DNA of 64,000 nt from Chalara sp. BL73 (GCA_918026815.1 CAKJVC010000088.1:248001-312000), one strand, 5' to 3'; numbered from the stretch's first letter, positions 45,429 to 58,332 are shown. A program made the numbers and translations. Notes: generated by a model from the letters alone, not told the origin.

Positions 45429-47629
45429 ATGCTGATGGAAAGGGGAAAATAAAGAAAAGTTGCATCGGGAGCATGGCATGCGTTTAAGCTTATGGCTGGG
45501 ATTTGTTTATTAGGGAGGCGCAGATAGGCTTCTTCTTCTAGATGGGCATGCAATACCCATAGCTTGCCTTAGTCCAATGCATATCATGAGAGCACACCAA
45601 CACATTCCATACTTTGCAGCACGTTATACGCACCTTCATAAGCGAATATGATTTGCTTTATGCTGAAACGAACACTTTCTCAAGTCTAACACTCCTTGCA
45701 ATCAATAGTGCATGATATTCACGTAAAGCAGCCGCCGAAGAGAACGTAAATGCCATGTCCCTAAAGGCACTATACAACAATGTGCCAGCAGTCAGCAGCA
45801 CGAATCTCTTGGTAGAAATACCGAACTACCACCAATTCTTCCGACTACGTACTTGAAAGTCAGAGTCACAACCTCATTTCATACATTACCTACCGCAATC
45901 TGAATCTTTTATAACTAACCTCCCAATCTCCGAACACCCTCACGCTCTCTTCTACACCCCCATGGAACCCAGCATCCGTCAAATACGCCTCCGCCATTGC
46001 ACCACTTTACGAATACACGACCCCCAGACTATTAGACAGAAACAACATATGTGGGATCTCAAACCTTCTTCCCGGCCACATTAGCAGTTGAGGTTATACC
46101 ATGCATCCACAAATTGTAGTGCAATGGTGAGAAACCTACATCAGGAGAAGTAACCCCCAAGAGTAGATCGAGAGATCTTAGCCCTCTCATTAATAGGCTC
46201 AAAGCCAACTTCATTGAATGTTCCAGCCATTGAGGAACATCTCAACCGCTTGACATCCTACGACTTAGAAAAGGATAAAGGGGACCATTAACGGTAAGTC
46301 GGCACAAGATCCAGGAGTGTGCACAACGCCAACATAGCTTGACCTGATAATGGAGGTAAACATTCTTCGTGACTAAGGCAGCACCATAAGATCTGGGTGA
46401 AAAAGAGACATGGTGACTTTCACATCTCCGGCGATGAGCGCGAGGACATGAGCAACAGCATCAAAATCCCCACTTAAGAGCAGCTCTGAGCAAGGGCAAA
46501 CAAGTAGGCTCGCGTGCAAAGGTTGGAGGATCGGGGTGTAAATGACCAGCAACATTGATCCATCATCAAGAGAGTAAACGGGGAGATAGAGTCGTGATGA
46601 TTTCTTCTTCAAGCCTCAGCCAAGCTAAGATCTCAATGAAAAAAAAAGGTGCTCATCTTTCGACAAGAATGCAATCAAAAATTCCCCCGATGAAGACCCC
46701 GAAGGATATTCAACAGTTCTCGACGCCCCGATGTGCAATGGAGGTCTCGTACTGCCAGCCTGTAATTCATGAGCTACAGAACTGTCAAGAAGGTAAGTAT
46801 GAAGAAGAAAAGAAAAGAGAGTCAGTGGAGGGAAGCTGTAGCTTTATACTGTTGGGCGGAAGCTGGTTGATTGCCGAGACGCTAGGGAATCCGTTGAGGC
46901 AGCCAATAAGGTGAATGCGTGACATGATTCAATATATCAGTAGCGGTCCAATCAAAGGTATGAGAAAGTGGAGAATGGCCTAATGCGGTAATTTGATGGT
47001 TCTGGTGCCTGAAGCTAGGCAGGAATAATGCCTGAGGCTTTCGACTCCACTAGCGCGGTATCGAGATTATAAATTTCCAGCTTCTCCTTGACCTGCGTTG
47101 AAGAAGTATCTTAGTGCATGGGTTTTACGCATATCAGTGGTACGTTTCCCATCCCTCCCATATCTTCAACATGATCTCTGCTAACAGCATTTTACAGAGG
47201 ATTCGTCCGAGATTGCGTTTTTGCTAGTTGAAAACTATAACCATGACCGCTCCAGGTGTGCTTTGGTGTGCCTGGGAATATTTGGAACCCATCTTCTCTA
47301 TGAGAAACTTCATTTTATTTTCATTGCGAGCTGTCGATCTAGACAGTCGTGAAGAAGATGAGCGGGGCCCAAAGTTGCTAAGATGCCTATATAAACATTT
47401 TGTGGTGCAGAAGGCTTTGCAAAGGCATTAGGCACAGAATAACAACGCGACCCTGTAGATAAAATAATTTATAATTGAATCGAGAAAATGTTGTGACCCG
47501 AATCGCGTTCTACAGTTCTGTTACGAGTTTGACCTATTGTGAAGATAGCTTCCATGATTGACAGGGATCTGAAGTAGAGCTACATGTCCAAAAATTTGAA
47601 GATGATCTGAAGAACTACTACACTACACC
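45429..47629. other. Long intergenic region with a weak minus-strand candidate
   Basis: 2.2 kb between eS7 and dynactin p62. Protein-like minus-strand stretches occur at about 45792-46330 and are listed separately. From 46330 to 47629 I see no supported gene; a 119-codon plus frame at 46555-46914 has no recognisable features. Confidence 0.4.
45792..45997 (-). CDS. Possible small protein or 3' exons of an unresolved gene
   Basis: An ATG at 45997 starts MAEAYLTDAGFHGGVEESVR, then VFGDWE up to a GTTAGT donor at 45919. The next stretch, after an acceptor at 45852, reads YVVGRIGGSSVFLPRDSCC and stops, giving 45 aa; an earlier acceptor would add VVTLTFK. Further upstream on the same strand, about 46240-46080, another frame reads SPDVGFSPLHYNLWMHGITS and TANVAGKK before a GTTTGA donor. 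These pieces look like exons of one protein, but I could not join them in phase. No family is recognised. Confidence 0.28.
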
Positions 47630-49400
47630 ATGACCTCTTTCACGCCATATACATACTTCCAGTGTCCTTGCACGGATACCTCCACTTCATCGCGAATATT
47701 TGGTACAGATAGCACTGGCAGCGAGGAAGAAAACGATGAGGACGATAAGACCTTCGACCCAAGAGCCCCGCGAGCAGCATACAGCTTATATCCTCTCGAA
47801 CACCTCCTATACTGTGAAGACTGCCACCAAATAAGATGCCCACGATGTGTGCTAGATGAAATTGTGACGTGGTATTGTCCAAACTGCTTGTTTGAGGTGC
47901 CCAGTAGCTCTGTTAAGAGTGAAGGAAATAGGTTTGTTTGAGCTCGTCTCCCACCAAAGGAGGCGTTCGACTAACAGATGTCACAGATGCGCACGCAGCT
48001 GCTTCCAATGCCCAATTTGCACAGCTACTCTCTCCGTCAGCAGTCTCGAAGTGCCACCCACCGGCCTCGGAGCAGAATACGCTACACAATCTGGCCCTTA
48101 TGTCCTAAATTGCACATACTGCCAATGGACCTCGAAAGAAATCGGCATTCGGCTGGAGAAGCCCAACAGCGTGTTCGCGCAACTAGCAAAAATAAAAAAT
48201 GGCGGTGATCCGTACATAACGGCCAAGGAGCGGCGGAGGGAAGGGAGCAGGCAGTTGACAGAAGGGAGGAGAGGGAGCGCGGACACCGAGAATATATTAG
48301 ATCCCAACGAAACTCTTGATGCCGAGAGCCAATTCTCGAACTTAAAAGCTTTCTACCAGTCGCAGCTCGCTGACACGTCTCCCGGCGGTGCTCTAGGTAG
48401 TTTCTCAGGGGATTATGGCTATGGATCACCGGGGGCATTGTCCCGAATAATGGGTCTATACACGGGCAGTAGTTTTGCAGACAAGAAGTCCAAGAATAAG
48501 ATGGGAAACATGCGAGAAGCGAGCGATGCACTCGAAGGTCTACAGATCAGCAGCTCCTCTGCCGAAGGCGCCATCACCAAGCTTCGTACCGAAGGCTGGG
48601 AAGGCACAGTCTCTACCTCTCAACGAGCAGAACAAAATCATGAACCAAAGTTCCTAGACGAACTCCGTCCTGTCCCTCATCTCCTGCGCACGAAGCGCTC
48701 AAAGCGCTGCAAAACATGCAGACACATTCTTTCAAAACCCGAATCTAAAGTTTCAAACACACGTTTCCGCATCAGGCTTGTAGCACCAAACTACATACCC
48801 TCGATCACCATCCAACCATTACAACCACCATTATCCCTTCTCGCGCCCATGAAACCCGTTCAGTTTGTGCTTACTTTCAAAAACCCTCTCTTCGAGAATG
48901 TTCGCGTCAGCATCGCCACACCAGCGAGCACACCAGGCCGCTTTGCGTCCAAAGTCACCGTCCTCTGTCCACAGTTTGAAGTAGGTGCCAACACCGATGT
49001 CTGGGATGAGGCCCTCCAGTCCTCCTCCACGCAATCCTCATCCCGCGAGAAGAGGAGAACGAAAGAAGAAGCTAGCTCTGGCCAGAATCAAGCGGAGGCA
49101 GGGAAGATCTGGGAAAGAGGCAGGAATTGGGTTAGTGTGGTGTTGGAGGTTGTGCCTGCTAGTTTAAGGACTGATGGCCCAGAGTTTATGAAGAGTGAGG
49201 AGATGAAGAAGGACAAGGGACCGCTGAGGGAGGGTGAGGATGTATTAGAGATTCCAGTTTTCGTAAGGGTCGAGTGGGAGGCAGAGGCGGCACACGAAGA
49301 GGGTGGAGGGCTTGGGAAGGGGGATAAGACGGAGCTTAAGGAGAAGAGGGAGCTGGCGTATTGGTGTGTGCTTGGCATGGGAAGGATTGCTCAAGTCTAG
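47630..49400 (+). CDS. ro-2: Dynactin subunit p62 (DCTN4 / Ro-2)
   Basis: Two exons, 47630-47931 and 47987-49400, encode 571 aa. The N-terminus carries the p62 zinc-binding region: FQCPC, then LLYCEDCHQIRCPRC, WYCPNCLFEVP and, over the intron, RCARSCFQCPICTATL and LNCTYCQWTSKEIGI. The middle has LDAESQFSNLKAFYQSQLAD and LLRTKRSKRCKTCRHILSKP, another CxxC pair seen in all DCTN4 proteins. The C-terminal third is beta-rich (IRLVAPNYIPSITIQPLQ; VQFVLTFKNPLFENVRVSI). DCTN4 sits at the pointed end of the dynactin Arp1 filament and helps dynein cargo binding. In Neurospora the orthologue is ro-2, whose loss gives ropy hyphae and nuclear mislocalisation. The C-terminal region has an acidic/basic low-complexity insert (EKRRTKEEASSGQ). 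Confidence 0.92.
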
Positions 49401-50478
49401 GTTATCTGAATTTTAGAGAGCAATATACCCATTTGATACTTCAGAGAATGCTCTTATGCCAAGTGTGTTTAACCTTTCTACCTTCCTTCTCACCTCTTCT
49501 CTTAAAAGCACGAGGTTTATCTATCTGCTTCGATCATGAAGCTATATTATATAGAACTCTCCGTATACCATCAATTTTTCAAATTACCGTCTTCTACTTA
49601 ACAAAACAGCCTTCCCTCCATAAAGAAGTTGTCTTCAGCAATTGCACGAGGACAGTCCCTCTTAACTTCCCAACAGGAGAGCCGCACCCAAGATCTCCAA
49701 ACAGCCTCCGCGGCATCTGCCTATCTAAAGACGAAAAATTACCTGTGTAGCTACCCTCCTTCCCATCTTTTAATCCATGCTTCTCCTTATCCATCCTCTC
49801 TTCCGCGCCATCCAAATTCCCTATGCCTCAGACAAGCGGGCATCTTCGAAATAGAATCTATAGTCTGCCCCAGCAAAAGGACGCAAGAACGTTCGGGGGG
49901 GGGGCTTTTGGAGCAGGGCTACTCTCCTAGGAAGGGCTAAGAGGCAGGACCCTTCGCGGCAGCGGCCCTAGGAACGTAAGCATAGCTCTGTATGGCATTT
50001 TCAGCCAGCTGCAGGATAAGGCTTAGACGCCGACTTATCAAACCTTGAGCTTTGTGTGGCGGGAGGGTGAAGAAGCGTGATGTGGCTCCGTTGCGGGAAA
50101 AAGCTGGGGAAAGATGCACTAGCATGCGCGGAGGCTACGAATGGCGCTGAACTTTGTGTTTGGCTGGATGAGATTGCCCGATGTAGGGTTAGCACCCGGC
50201 CGTTCTCGAAGCTTAAAATTGCTGTTCTGGTTTTGATCTGGGTAGGCGAGGTTTTTGAGAAGTTTGAAATGGCTAGGCAGGTTCGGGGTCACAATGGGGA
50301 AGATGTTGTGGTATCGATCTCGCTGTTTTTGTATCATACAGAAACATTACTATTACACGGTATGCCTCCCTAAGTTTCCGCCATGAATAAAAGGAAATGC
50401 AAGAGAATGTGGGTATCAACACAACGCTATAAAACTTCTATCAGAACTCCAACTCCGGACGCTCCTAAACGCTTTTCC
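49401..50478. other. Intergenic between convergent genes, with a poly-G tract
   Basis: 1.1 kb spacer between dynactin p62 (+) and the DUF8004 gene (-). It contains a run of 10 G at 49895-49904. Short open frames occur on both strands but none is recognisable. Confidence 0.5.
49895..49904 (+). repeat. Poly-G tract (G10)
   Basis: Ten consecutive G, read directly, in the spacer between two convergent genes. Confidence 0.9.
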
Positions 50479-52912
50479 TTAAGCATCGATAACATGTTGG
50501 GGCCTGGCCCCTTTTGCCAGTTCCTTCCTTTCAACCACCAAACCGACTGACCTGCTTAGCCGTAAGGGATGCGGCTGCAAATTTGAGTCTTCAAAGACAC
50601 CTGTCTCATAGGCAACTCCTTGGCTCACAGCACTCGTCGGGCTATCCAGGAATTCCTTAATCGAATTTGACACTCTTGAGCTATTGTTTGAAATCCTGCT
50701 CGCCTCCAGAATATCCGAGGCATCAACGGAAGAAACGGACCAGCGCGATGAAATCTCTTCGTCTTCATCCATGAAGGGTTTCTTGGTAAGGTTTTCGACA
50801 GAGGCGGCTCTGGAGGGGGCGAGAGAAACACTATTTGTGCCGTTTCCGTATCCATGAACAAGAATCTCATGATAAATTAGCCGCTTTGGCGAGGGATGTC
50901 GGAGCTCAGGCATATTTCCCAATGTACTAAGTGCTCGCCGGACAGTCCCCTTCCGCTTTGCCTGTCCGGTCAACGAGATACTGTTCTGCCGTGTGCTTTG
51001 TGGTCGATGTGCCAGCGCAAAGTAATCGATGTCTGGAACGATCTCCGACGGCGAGGCTGCGAGTTCTGTTTCTGCGGCTTTGGTCAAGGATGTTATGAAA
51101 TCCTCTTTTGTCTGATCGGTTTGCTTCCGGATGAGAGTTTCAATTGGTCGGCTATCTTTCCAGGGGGGAGTTCCAGCTGTGAGAATGCAGATATTATAAG
51201 AGATATTGACCGTGTCACGGACCTCGACAGGGACTTTCGTTACTGAGAGTAGTGTTTGCAGTATAGTATACACGAGAATCCAGCGCACTTTTCGAGCATC
51301 TGTTGGCGAGAGCTTCTCATGCTTTTCAAGTCTGGAGTTGGGTAGGATGCATTCTTTCTCGAAGCCTCTATAGGCTCGAACTAGGCTGCATTCTGAGTCT
51401 TCTGATCGATTTGTAGCTTTCATCATTGATGAAAGTGTAATGAGTCTTGGATCTGGTCTCATCTTGTCGGCTTTCGAATACCAGCTTGCACGCCTGCTTT
51501 TTGGCAATGCTTCTTCACCTTCTGGAAGAAGAGGAAGTGGATATGGCAAAGGTGTATATTTGTGGCGCGTATCAAACGCTTGCAAGCTTTGAACGATGCA
51601 GATACCTCCTTGTTGAGATCTAGGTGGTGTTGTCATCGACGATGTAAAGCTGTTGTCCACGAGGAAGTCGTAGAGTTTCTGAAACTCTGCACACATTTGT
51701 GCGTAGGTGCTCTTCGGGAACGTAGATCGTGTGCCAGCGCTAGGTACTGGTGGATAGTAGCCTAGCTTCGCAACATAATATGACTGCAAGAAAGTTCTGA
51801 ACTTATCGAGATGATCGCGAGCAGCCGAAGATAGACCAAGGTGAGCATCCGATAAGTCATCGGAAAGAAAAGTCCCGAGTTGTCTACCAGCGTATTCTAG
51901 GCGCAAATTAATCTCCATCCGTGATCGAGTGATAAGAGCTCGCGAAGTACGACTTATGCACTATCTCCTGGTTAGTCATATATTTTGATGGTCTGGTGTT
52001 GCAAATCTACCTCAAAGTCAGGACTAGAGGCAAGCTTTTCATGCATGCCAACACAATGAGCAAAGGCGTCTATCCACATATCCTTAAATTGAAAATGTTC
52101 CGCAAAGAACAAGATTGCAAGTGCGTGATCTGGCGAATTCCTTATGTCCGCATATCTTTCGGAATCCATGTAGTCCATAATCGCCTGCACATTATCCTCT
52201 CCCCTGGATCTAAACTCATTCATGCTGTTGAGAAGTCCGACCATAGCTCCACCCAAATGTGATCCCACTAGTGGCTTACCGAAAATCCAAGCAAAGAGAT
52301 TTCGTGTTGCGACATGGCAGAAGAAAGCCTGCCCTCGATCTGTAGTCGAAGGCGCTGGTATATACAATTCATATTTTCGGGGACTGGCGCTGAAATAGTT
52401 GTTATCTGCGCTGCTATTACTGCTCTCCGAGATCGGGGAATCTGTGGAGCTTTGGAATAGAAATCTATCAAGAAGAGGGCGACAATTTGTTGCAAGAAGT
52501 GCATCCATTGGTACCTGGAAAGCTGGACCACGTCTAGATTGTCCTCGTGCATATAAATGGACGAGGCAATTTCCATCTGGAAACCATAATTCTGAATCCT
52601 AAAAGTCTGGCATTAGCCTTCCGATAAATGAAAATATTTCGAACATACTCTTCTCAAGCCATCCCAAGCTACCGCTGTTCTTGCATGTCCATCCCAAGTT
52701 TTGAAGTTGAGATCGCTCGCAGTCGATCTCAAATCGAATGCTGTAGTGCTCTTTTTACTTTTCCACACTGCCAACCGATCCGAATGCGATTTATGTAAAG
52801 GAGTATCCTCTGGAGTAGCTGGCAATTTCCTCTGGTTTTGGAATCTTCGACTTGAACTTCGTGAGGGAATAGCTCCAGCCATTTGACACGCTATTGATCG
52901 ATCTGAACCCAT
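50479..52912 (-). CDS. DUF8004-domain protein, function unknown
   Basis: Three exons in phase, 52912-52649, 52598-52011 and 51960-50479, encode 777 aa. After a Ser/Arg-rich start, the conserved region begins with FKTWDGHARTAVAWDGLRR, joined to DSELWFPDGNCLVHLYARGQ and SRRGPAFQVPMDALLATNC. This order is that of the fungal DUF8004 family. FFCHVATRNLFAWIFGKPLVG and a long helical section follow, including RLEYAGRQLGTFLSDDLSDA and FRTFLQSYYVAKLGYYPP. WKDSRPIETLIRKQT lies in the last third. The C-terminal 170 residues are Ser-rich and probably disordered. No enzyme motif or membrane segment is visible. Within the BTB-like middle part the 'lladrfl' phrase resembles BTB-fold proteins, but I cannot support that further. 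Confidence 0.8.
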
Positions 52913-55006
52913 GTTCGCGGACAGGAAAGCTAGTTATGATTGTTGCCAAACAATGATGCCAGACTAATTCGAAGGTCGTCGATGACTGGCAATGCTAACT
53001 AAAACACGTACATCTAATCGCAGCTTGGTCTATGGGCTACCTTAGAAAACTCATTGAGGCGGTACATAAGGCTGCAGAGACGACCAAAGAAAAATAAAAT
53101 CTACGTGGGGAATAAGTTGTACAAGTAATTGCATTGAATGAAGATCCCTGCACTCGCAGCGTCAGATTCTGCCGTGATGAGCGGCCAGATGAAGCTTTTT
53201 GGGCACCAATCATCAAAACATCATGAGGAGCTCAGATGGTCTGCGCGGATAGTGTTTAGTGGCGGCAGCTGAGCTGCGGGACGAAGCTTGGGAGGGTCCA
53301 AAAGTACGCCACATCAAGCTCTCGCCCAGTTCCCCCATCCCGGATTGAGTACAATTTGCGAAACTATGGAATATTGATATTGGGCAGAGAACTGCGATCT
53401 GCATCCAGACAGCTCTCTTTCAACCACAATTTTGTTTCGACGCAATCTGTTTTTCTGGGCGTTCGTTATCCATGAAAGAATCATGACCTTTACCACCCAG
53501 CAAGTTCGTGTGTGGATGACCACACCGCATCATGATCTTTCCGTGGATAGTTCCTTTTGACCAAGCAGCTATGGTAACGGACCAATTGTTCGCTGATGAT
53601 TGTCATGCGGCTGCTGCTGTCACTTCTCACACCAATGATGTATAGCGGAACTGTTCCCTGGCGTAGATGGAGAACCAAGACGCGGGATCAATCGATCGAG
53701 TAGATCTCAGCTTGATGAGATGTGTGGATTTGCACTAGGATGGCCTGGCAATGATGTGTCAAGGTACCTCTAAATGATTGGCCAGTTCCAGGCTGGCCAT
53801 TCTTGAGCCTTGAACAATCTCCCAAATTTGGATATTCGGATACTAATAGACAGGCCCGGAACCCTTTTCTCGGGCTCTTCCCCTTCAAAAGCCATCGCGG
53901 GAGAATACAACCGCAGCAGAGCCCGGCCATTCGAACCTGTTCTACTCATGCATCCCCTTGCGCATGCATGGGAGATACTAGTAGAGCTATTCGACTGCTA
54001 TCGGAGGTCCCTTTTGCTCGCTTTAATGGTGCCACGCATAGTTGCTAGTGATCGTCCCAAAATATGGCATGCATCATATGTGCAGAGCAGTCCGTCTGCC
54101 ATTCTGGATGTCAACAACGCGGACTACGGATGGGGGCATCCCGAAGCAAAACAGACACTCTCGGCATCGTAGCGTCGTACTGTAGTTGGCCACTTTTCGA
54201 GATCTGCATTTGCGTATGACAGAGAATCTCGCGCGTTTAAAAGCCGCCTTTGTTAGCAGTGAAAGGACTTTGACAGGATTTTTTAATTGGGGAAAATTGA
54301 GATTGTTGAAATGGAGGGCTTTCGTCATCATTCTCTTTCTTTGATCATCGCTAGATGCTGGCTCTAGTGATTAGTGAATTGAGCACAATGCTCTATTTTA
54401 ATGCTTCATCAACAGCAAAGTGACTTCATATCGAAGGCTTAATAGCTCGGCTCGGGGCTAACTTTCTTGCAAAGCGCTGCTCGGATTTTGGTGATATTCC
54501 AAGACTTGTGGATCATTAGGCTGGGTGGGAAATTGCACGACTGGAAAATGTCCGCATCAGGTATAAAGGAGGGGATTCCGTGAGGCTATGCTGTAGCTAC
54601 TCTCAATTATAACGTGTGAAATATGATCGGAATGGTCTCGTCAATCTCCAGTAGGTTCCATATACCACTGTCAACTCACAATTAATTTGTTGCACATTAA
54701 ATTGCCTCCCTAAGCAAGGCGTTGACAGTTGTCTCTTTTATTAAACTATGCCTTGCACAACAACCTAATATGGCCTACAAACATGAAAGTGAATATATCT
54801 CCTTCCGAGCTCTTCATGTCGAGTCTTTAGGAAAGACAGAATACTTCTAATAAGACATATTTCAATAACCTAGATTGATTGTAACCTTCCAATTAGAGAC
54901 GATGCGGGGTTCGTCGGGGCACAGCAATGGGGGTTTGCTTCACCCCATTTCCATCTCAACATCGCTTCAAATTGAGTAAACAGAAGGATTAAGGAGAACT
55001 ATCAAA
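52913..55006. other. Long divergent intergenic region
   Basis: 2.1 kb between the DUF8004 gene (-) and the ochratoxinase-like gene (+). No supported gene. The left part carries scattered short frames; the right 700 bp are AT-rich. Confidence 0.5.
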
Positions 55007-56623
55007 ATGACGAAACGTGTACATGAGCTGCAACCTCGTAAGTGATCAATAGTGGTTGGATTAATACATCTTTTATGCTTTGGGAAGAATGAAAAGAAAT
55101 TATCATCACCATTTCATTTACTAAGCCGTCGTCTGACACATTCGATAGGTCAGTTCGCAGCTGCTCCAGCAACCTCTACAGTAACGATTGATGCTCCTGT
55201 TGTATCACCAGAGCCACTTCCTGATCGCCTCTTCTCAACTGCTTTTGGTGTCACCATAAGAACCAAATCTAGGGATGTAGCCCATGATGAAGTAGATTCT
55301 ATCGCAGCTACCAAAAAAGCGTTCTACACCATCATCAAAGCAGACCTTCTCATCCCCGGCGATGGCGAACCAGTCAAAGATGCGGCACTCGTGATCCAAG
55401 GCAAACTTATCGCCTGGGTTGGCAGCCAAAGTACATTGCCCCGGGAGTACACCGAAAACAAACACCGCACCTTCTCACTCCCATATCTCATGCCCGGCCT
55501 ATGGGACTGCCACGTCCATTTCTTGGCCGGGGGCGACGATGACGGCTATGTCGGCTTTATCGCCGAGCAACCCGCAGCAACCGGTGCTCGAATCGCTCGA
55601 GGCTGCTGGGAAGGGATTCAGCGGGGCTATACGTCTTATCGCGACGTTGCTGGCTATGGCTGTGAAGTCGCCAAGGCGATAGATGAGGGAACTATCGTTG
55701 GACCTAATATCTACAGTTCGGGAGCATGTTTAAGTCAGCTTGCTGGGCATGGAGATATCTTTCCCTTGCCTGCAGGCGACGTGCTACTTAACCTTGGTGT
55801 CGCAAATATCACTGCTGGCCATCAATACGGTTCCGGGTGTTGCATGATTGTGGATGGTGTTGATGAATGTCGTCGCGGCGTGCGTTTGAACATTCGTAGG
55901 GGAGCTAAATGCATCAAAATCCTCGCTTCTGGTGGTGTTTTGTCTCGTGACGACAATCCTTTGTACGCTCAGTTTAGCAAGGAAGAGCTCGAGACTATTG
56001 TTGAAGAGGCACATCGACAGAATCGAGTAGTTGCCGCCCACGTGCATGGTAAACCTGGCATAATCGCGGCGGTGAATGCTGGAGTTACGACAGTAGAGCA
56101 TGTTTCCTTCGCAGACCAGGAGTGTATCGACTTGATCAAGAAAAAAGGCGTCGTGTATGTGGCTACGAGATTTATCGTAGAGTTTCTTCTTCAATCCGGT
56201 GGGAAAGGAATCCCGAAGGAAAGCTGGGAAAAAGCCAAATTGTGTGGTTCTAATCATTTAAATGCTTACAAACTGGCCATCAAAGCGGGAATCACTTTTG
56301 CGCTTGGGACAGATACGCCACCTGGGTCCAATATGGCTCTCGAGTTGGAACACGCTGTAACGGCTGGCATGAGCACGCTGGAGGCTATTAAGGCGGCTAC
56401 AGCCAATGGCCCACTAACTGTCGGTGGCCAGGCGCCATTAACTGGACAGCTAAAGGCTGGATATGAGGCGGATATCCTTGGATTGACGCAGAACCCAGTG
56501 GCTGATGTCAAGATCTTGCAAAAGAAGGATAATATCGAGTATGTCTGGAAGGGTGGGCGTCTGTTCAAAGGGCCTGGTGTCGGACCCTGGGGAGAAGATG
56601 ACAGGTGGACGGCCGGAGCTTAG
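55007..56623 (+). CDS. Ochratoxinase-like metal-dependent amidohydrolase
   Basis: Two exons, 55007-55037 and 55149-56623, encode 501 aa; the first exon is MTKRVHELQP. The body follows fungal ochratoxinase through its whole length: ADLLIPGDGEPVKDAALVI, LMPGLWDCHVHF (metal-binding HxH, about residue 132-134), GYTSYRDVAGYGCEVAKAI, GTIVGPNIYSSGA, IKILASGGVLSRDDNP (carbamylated Lys about 266), AAHVHGKPGI (His about 307), TTVEHVSFAD (His about 326) and FALGTDTPPG (Asp about 397). All five metal ligands are present. The end GPGVGPWGEDD is also typical. The known enzyme, from Aspergillus niger, splits the amide bond of ochratoxin A to the non-toxic alpha form and phenylalanine; it forms octamers. Related amidohydrolases have other amide or prolyl-type substrates, so the substrate here is inferred. 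No signal peptide is clear. It is not beside any toxin biosynthesis gene in this window. Confidence 0.88.
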
Positions 56624-58332
56624 AATGGTAGAGTGCAATGTAGTGAAGGGAAAGCCCTTGGAATATTAGAAACCCCAGGTATGGGATTGCTAAAAGACTA
56701 AGCTTTAATTGTCAGACCACAAAACGGTTCGACAAAATAAAATCTTGAAAGACTGAATATTCTCTACAATGCCGAACTCGCGATAGTCTTTCCTTTATCT
56801 TGCCATTTTGATATGCAACAGAGGTTAAATGCTTTCCGAGGGGTCTACTAGATCGTCACACGGCTTTCAAGGCTTGAATTGTTGGGGATTGATGCGCGAA
56901 AACTAAAGATGGCGTTGGGTGCGAGGAAGACAACTACCTGGGTGAACTCGACCGTAGGTTATTTAGGTAAGCTGTTTTGAGAGGTGATAGTTTTTAAACC
57001 AAAATTTTTGATGATTGATTAGAATGGCCTTATTGACCGATGGTTGAGGGCTGGTTGACGAATATTTGCAAAAGTGGAAGAAAGTTGCCCTCTGTTTCCA
57101 AGAAATGGGAGAGCTAGTCTTGATTGAATAGAGAATGTTAATTGTGTCGTTTAAATTCAGGACAGTAAGAATCCTCCATGGATATCCTCTTAGGGAAAGG
57201 GAAAGCTAGAGATTGGTTTCTAAACTCGTTGGAAGTTCGAAGAATAGTCACTGAAATGCCCTGGATTGCCCTGAAATGCCCCTGGACCTCAAAATCGATG
57301 TCTTTAAGATTATATCTCACCTACGAACTTTTTGTTCTTTCTCCTCTGGATTATTTACAAGAAAAATCAAAGTGATTTCCGATTCAAATGCTTATACCGT
57401 AAAGATGGGGATTATTGTCTGAGGAAAATTGTTAACTTTGATATGGGATATTGCGTGCCGAGGAAGTATATCTGCCAGGAACTTTGTGGCCCATCAGCGG
57501 CTGTCCGCATTGGTGGCCAGGTTTAGCTGACCACCCAAGCGTTCCCATTGACGATACGTCACAGGGGAGGAGTTGCTTTACAAGACAAGGACTAAAATTT
57601 GAAGTTTATTCCAACATCGAGTAGGTTCGAGCAATCACAACTACACAGCCTCTAAAATCTTCGATAGCTGGATAGGAAGCCTGCTATCGGCTGGAAATTA
57701 CTTATTTGATGAGAAGGTACCAAACAATGAGCCTCAAATCATATCCACGAAAGTTGATCCGACTATAGGCTGATTGGACTTTGTAAAAATCCGATCTTGA
57801 ACGAGACAGGAAAGGGATTCCGCAAGATTGATTATATTACGACATTTTTCTTGGCAATGTTCTAAAAAAAAAGGCTTGAAGTCCATTACTTCGAAAGCCG
57901 ACATACAGTGCAGTATACTTTGGAATTGTAAAACTCTCGACAGAGAAGCTAATGAGCAAAAGAAAGATGGAGATCTGAACAAAAATCGCTTGGCCAGAAG
58001 CGCCAAGCTTTGCCAACCCTCGCTTAACATTCATGCATTCATTAGCCTCAAATTTATGGAGTGTAGAGACGGGACGACACTTTTGAAGCCACCTCAACTT
58101 ACTTCAGATTCCAGCTCTGCAAGAGAGACACAGGATCCTTTCACGCGTTTGTCTTCTGATAAGACTGACGACCCTGCGCGCAGTCGACTGTCGCGTCGAT
58201 TCGGTTCGCTTATGAATCATTTTCCCGATGCGACACCCCTCACCATCCCTGTCGTATCTCATTTGACGCGCTGAGCCTCTTCTTAGAATTCACTCTACGT
58301 GTTGTGAATAAAGGGACAAGATCCGGGTGAAC
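56624..58332. other. Intergenic upstream of NTO1
   Basis: 1.7 kb between two plus-strand genes. A 149-codon frame at 57828-58274 has no domain and is not called. MCB-like boxes are at 58143-58148 and 58266-58271, close to the NTO1 start. Confidence 0.5.
58143..58271 (+). promoter_or_regulatory. Two ACGCG boxes upstream of NTO1
   Basis: ACGCGT at 58143-58148 and ACGCGC at 58266-58271, both within 200 bp of the NTO1 start. MBF-type control is inferred from the core only. Confidence 0.3.

Noticed and set aside
46555..46914. 119-codon plus frame (MIHHQESKRG...)
   Set aside because: Lys/Ser mixture without a domain; no support from neighbouring splice sites.
57828..58274. 148-codon plus frame upstream of NTO1
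   Set aside because: No domain, overlaps minus-strand frames of similar length, and holds the probable NTO1 promoter.
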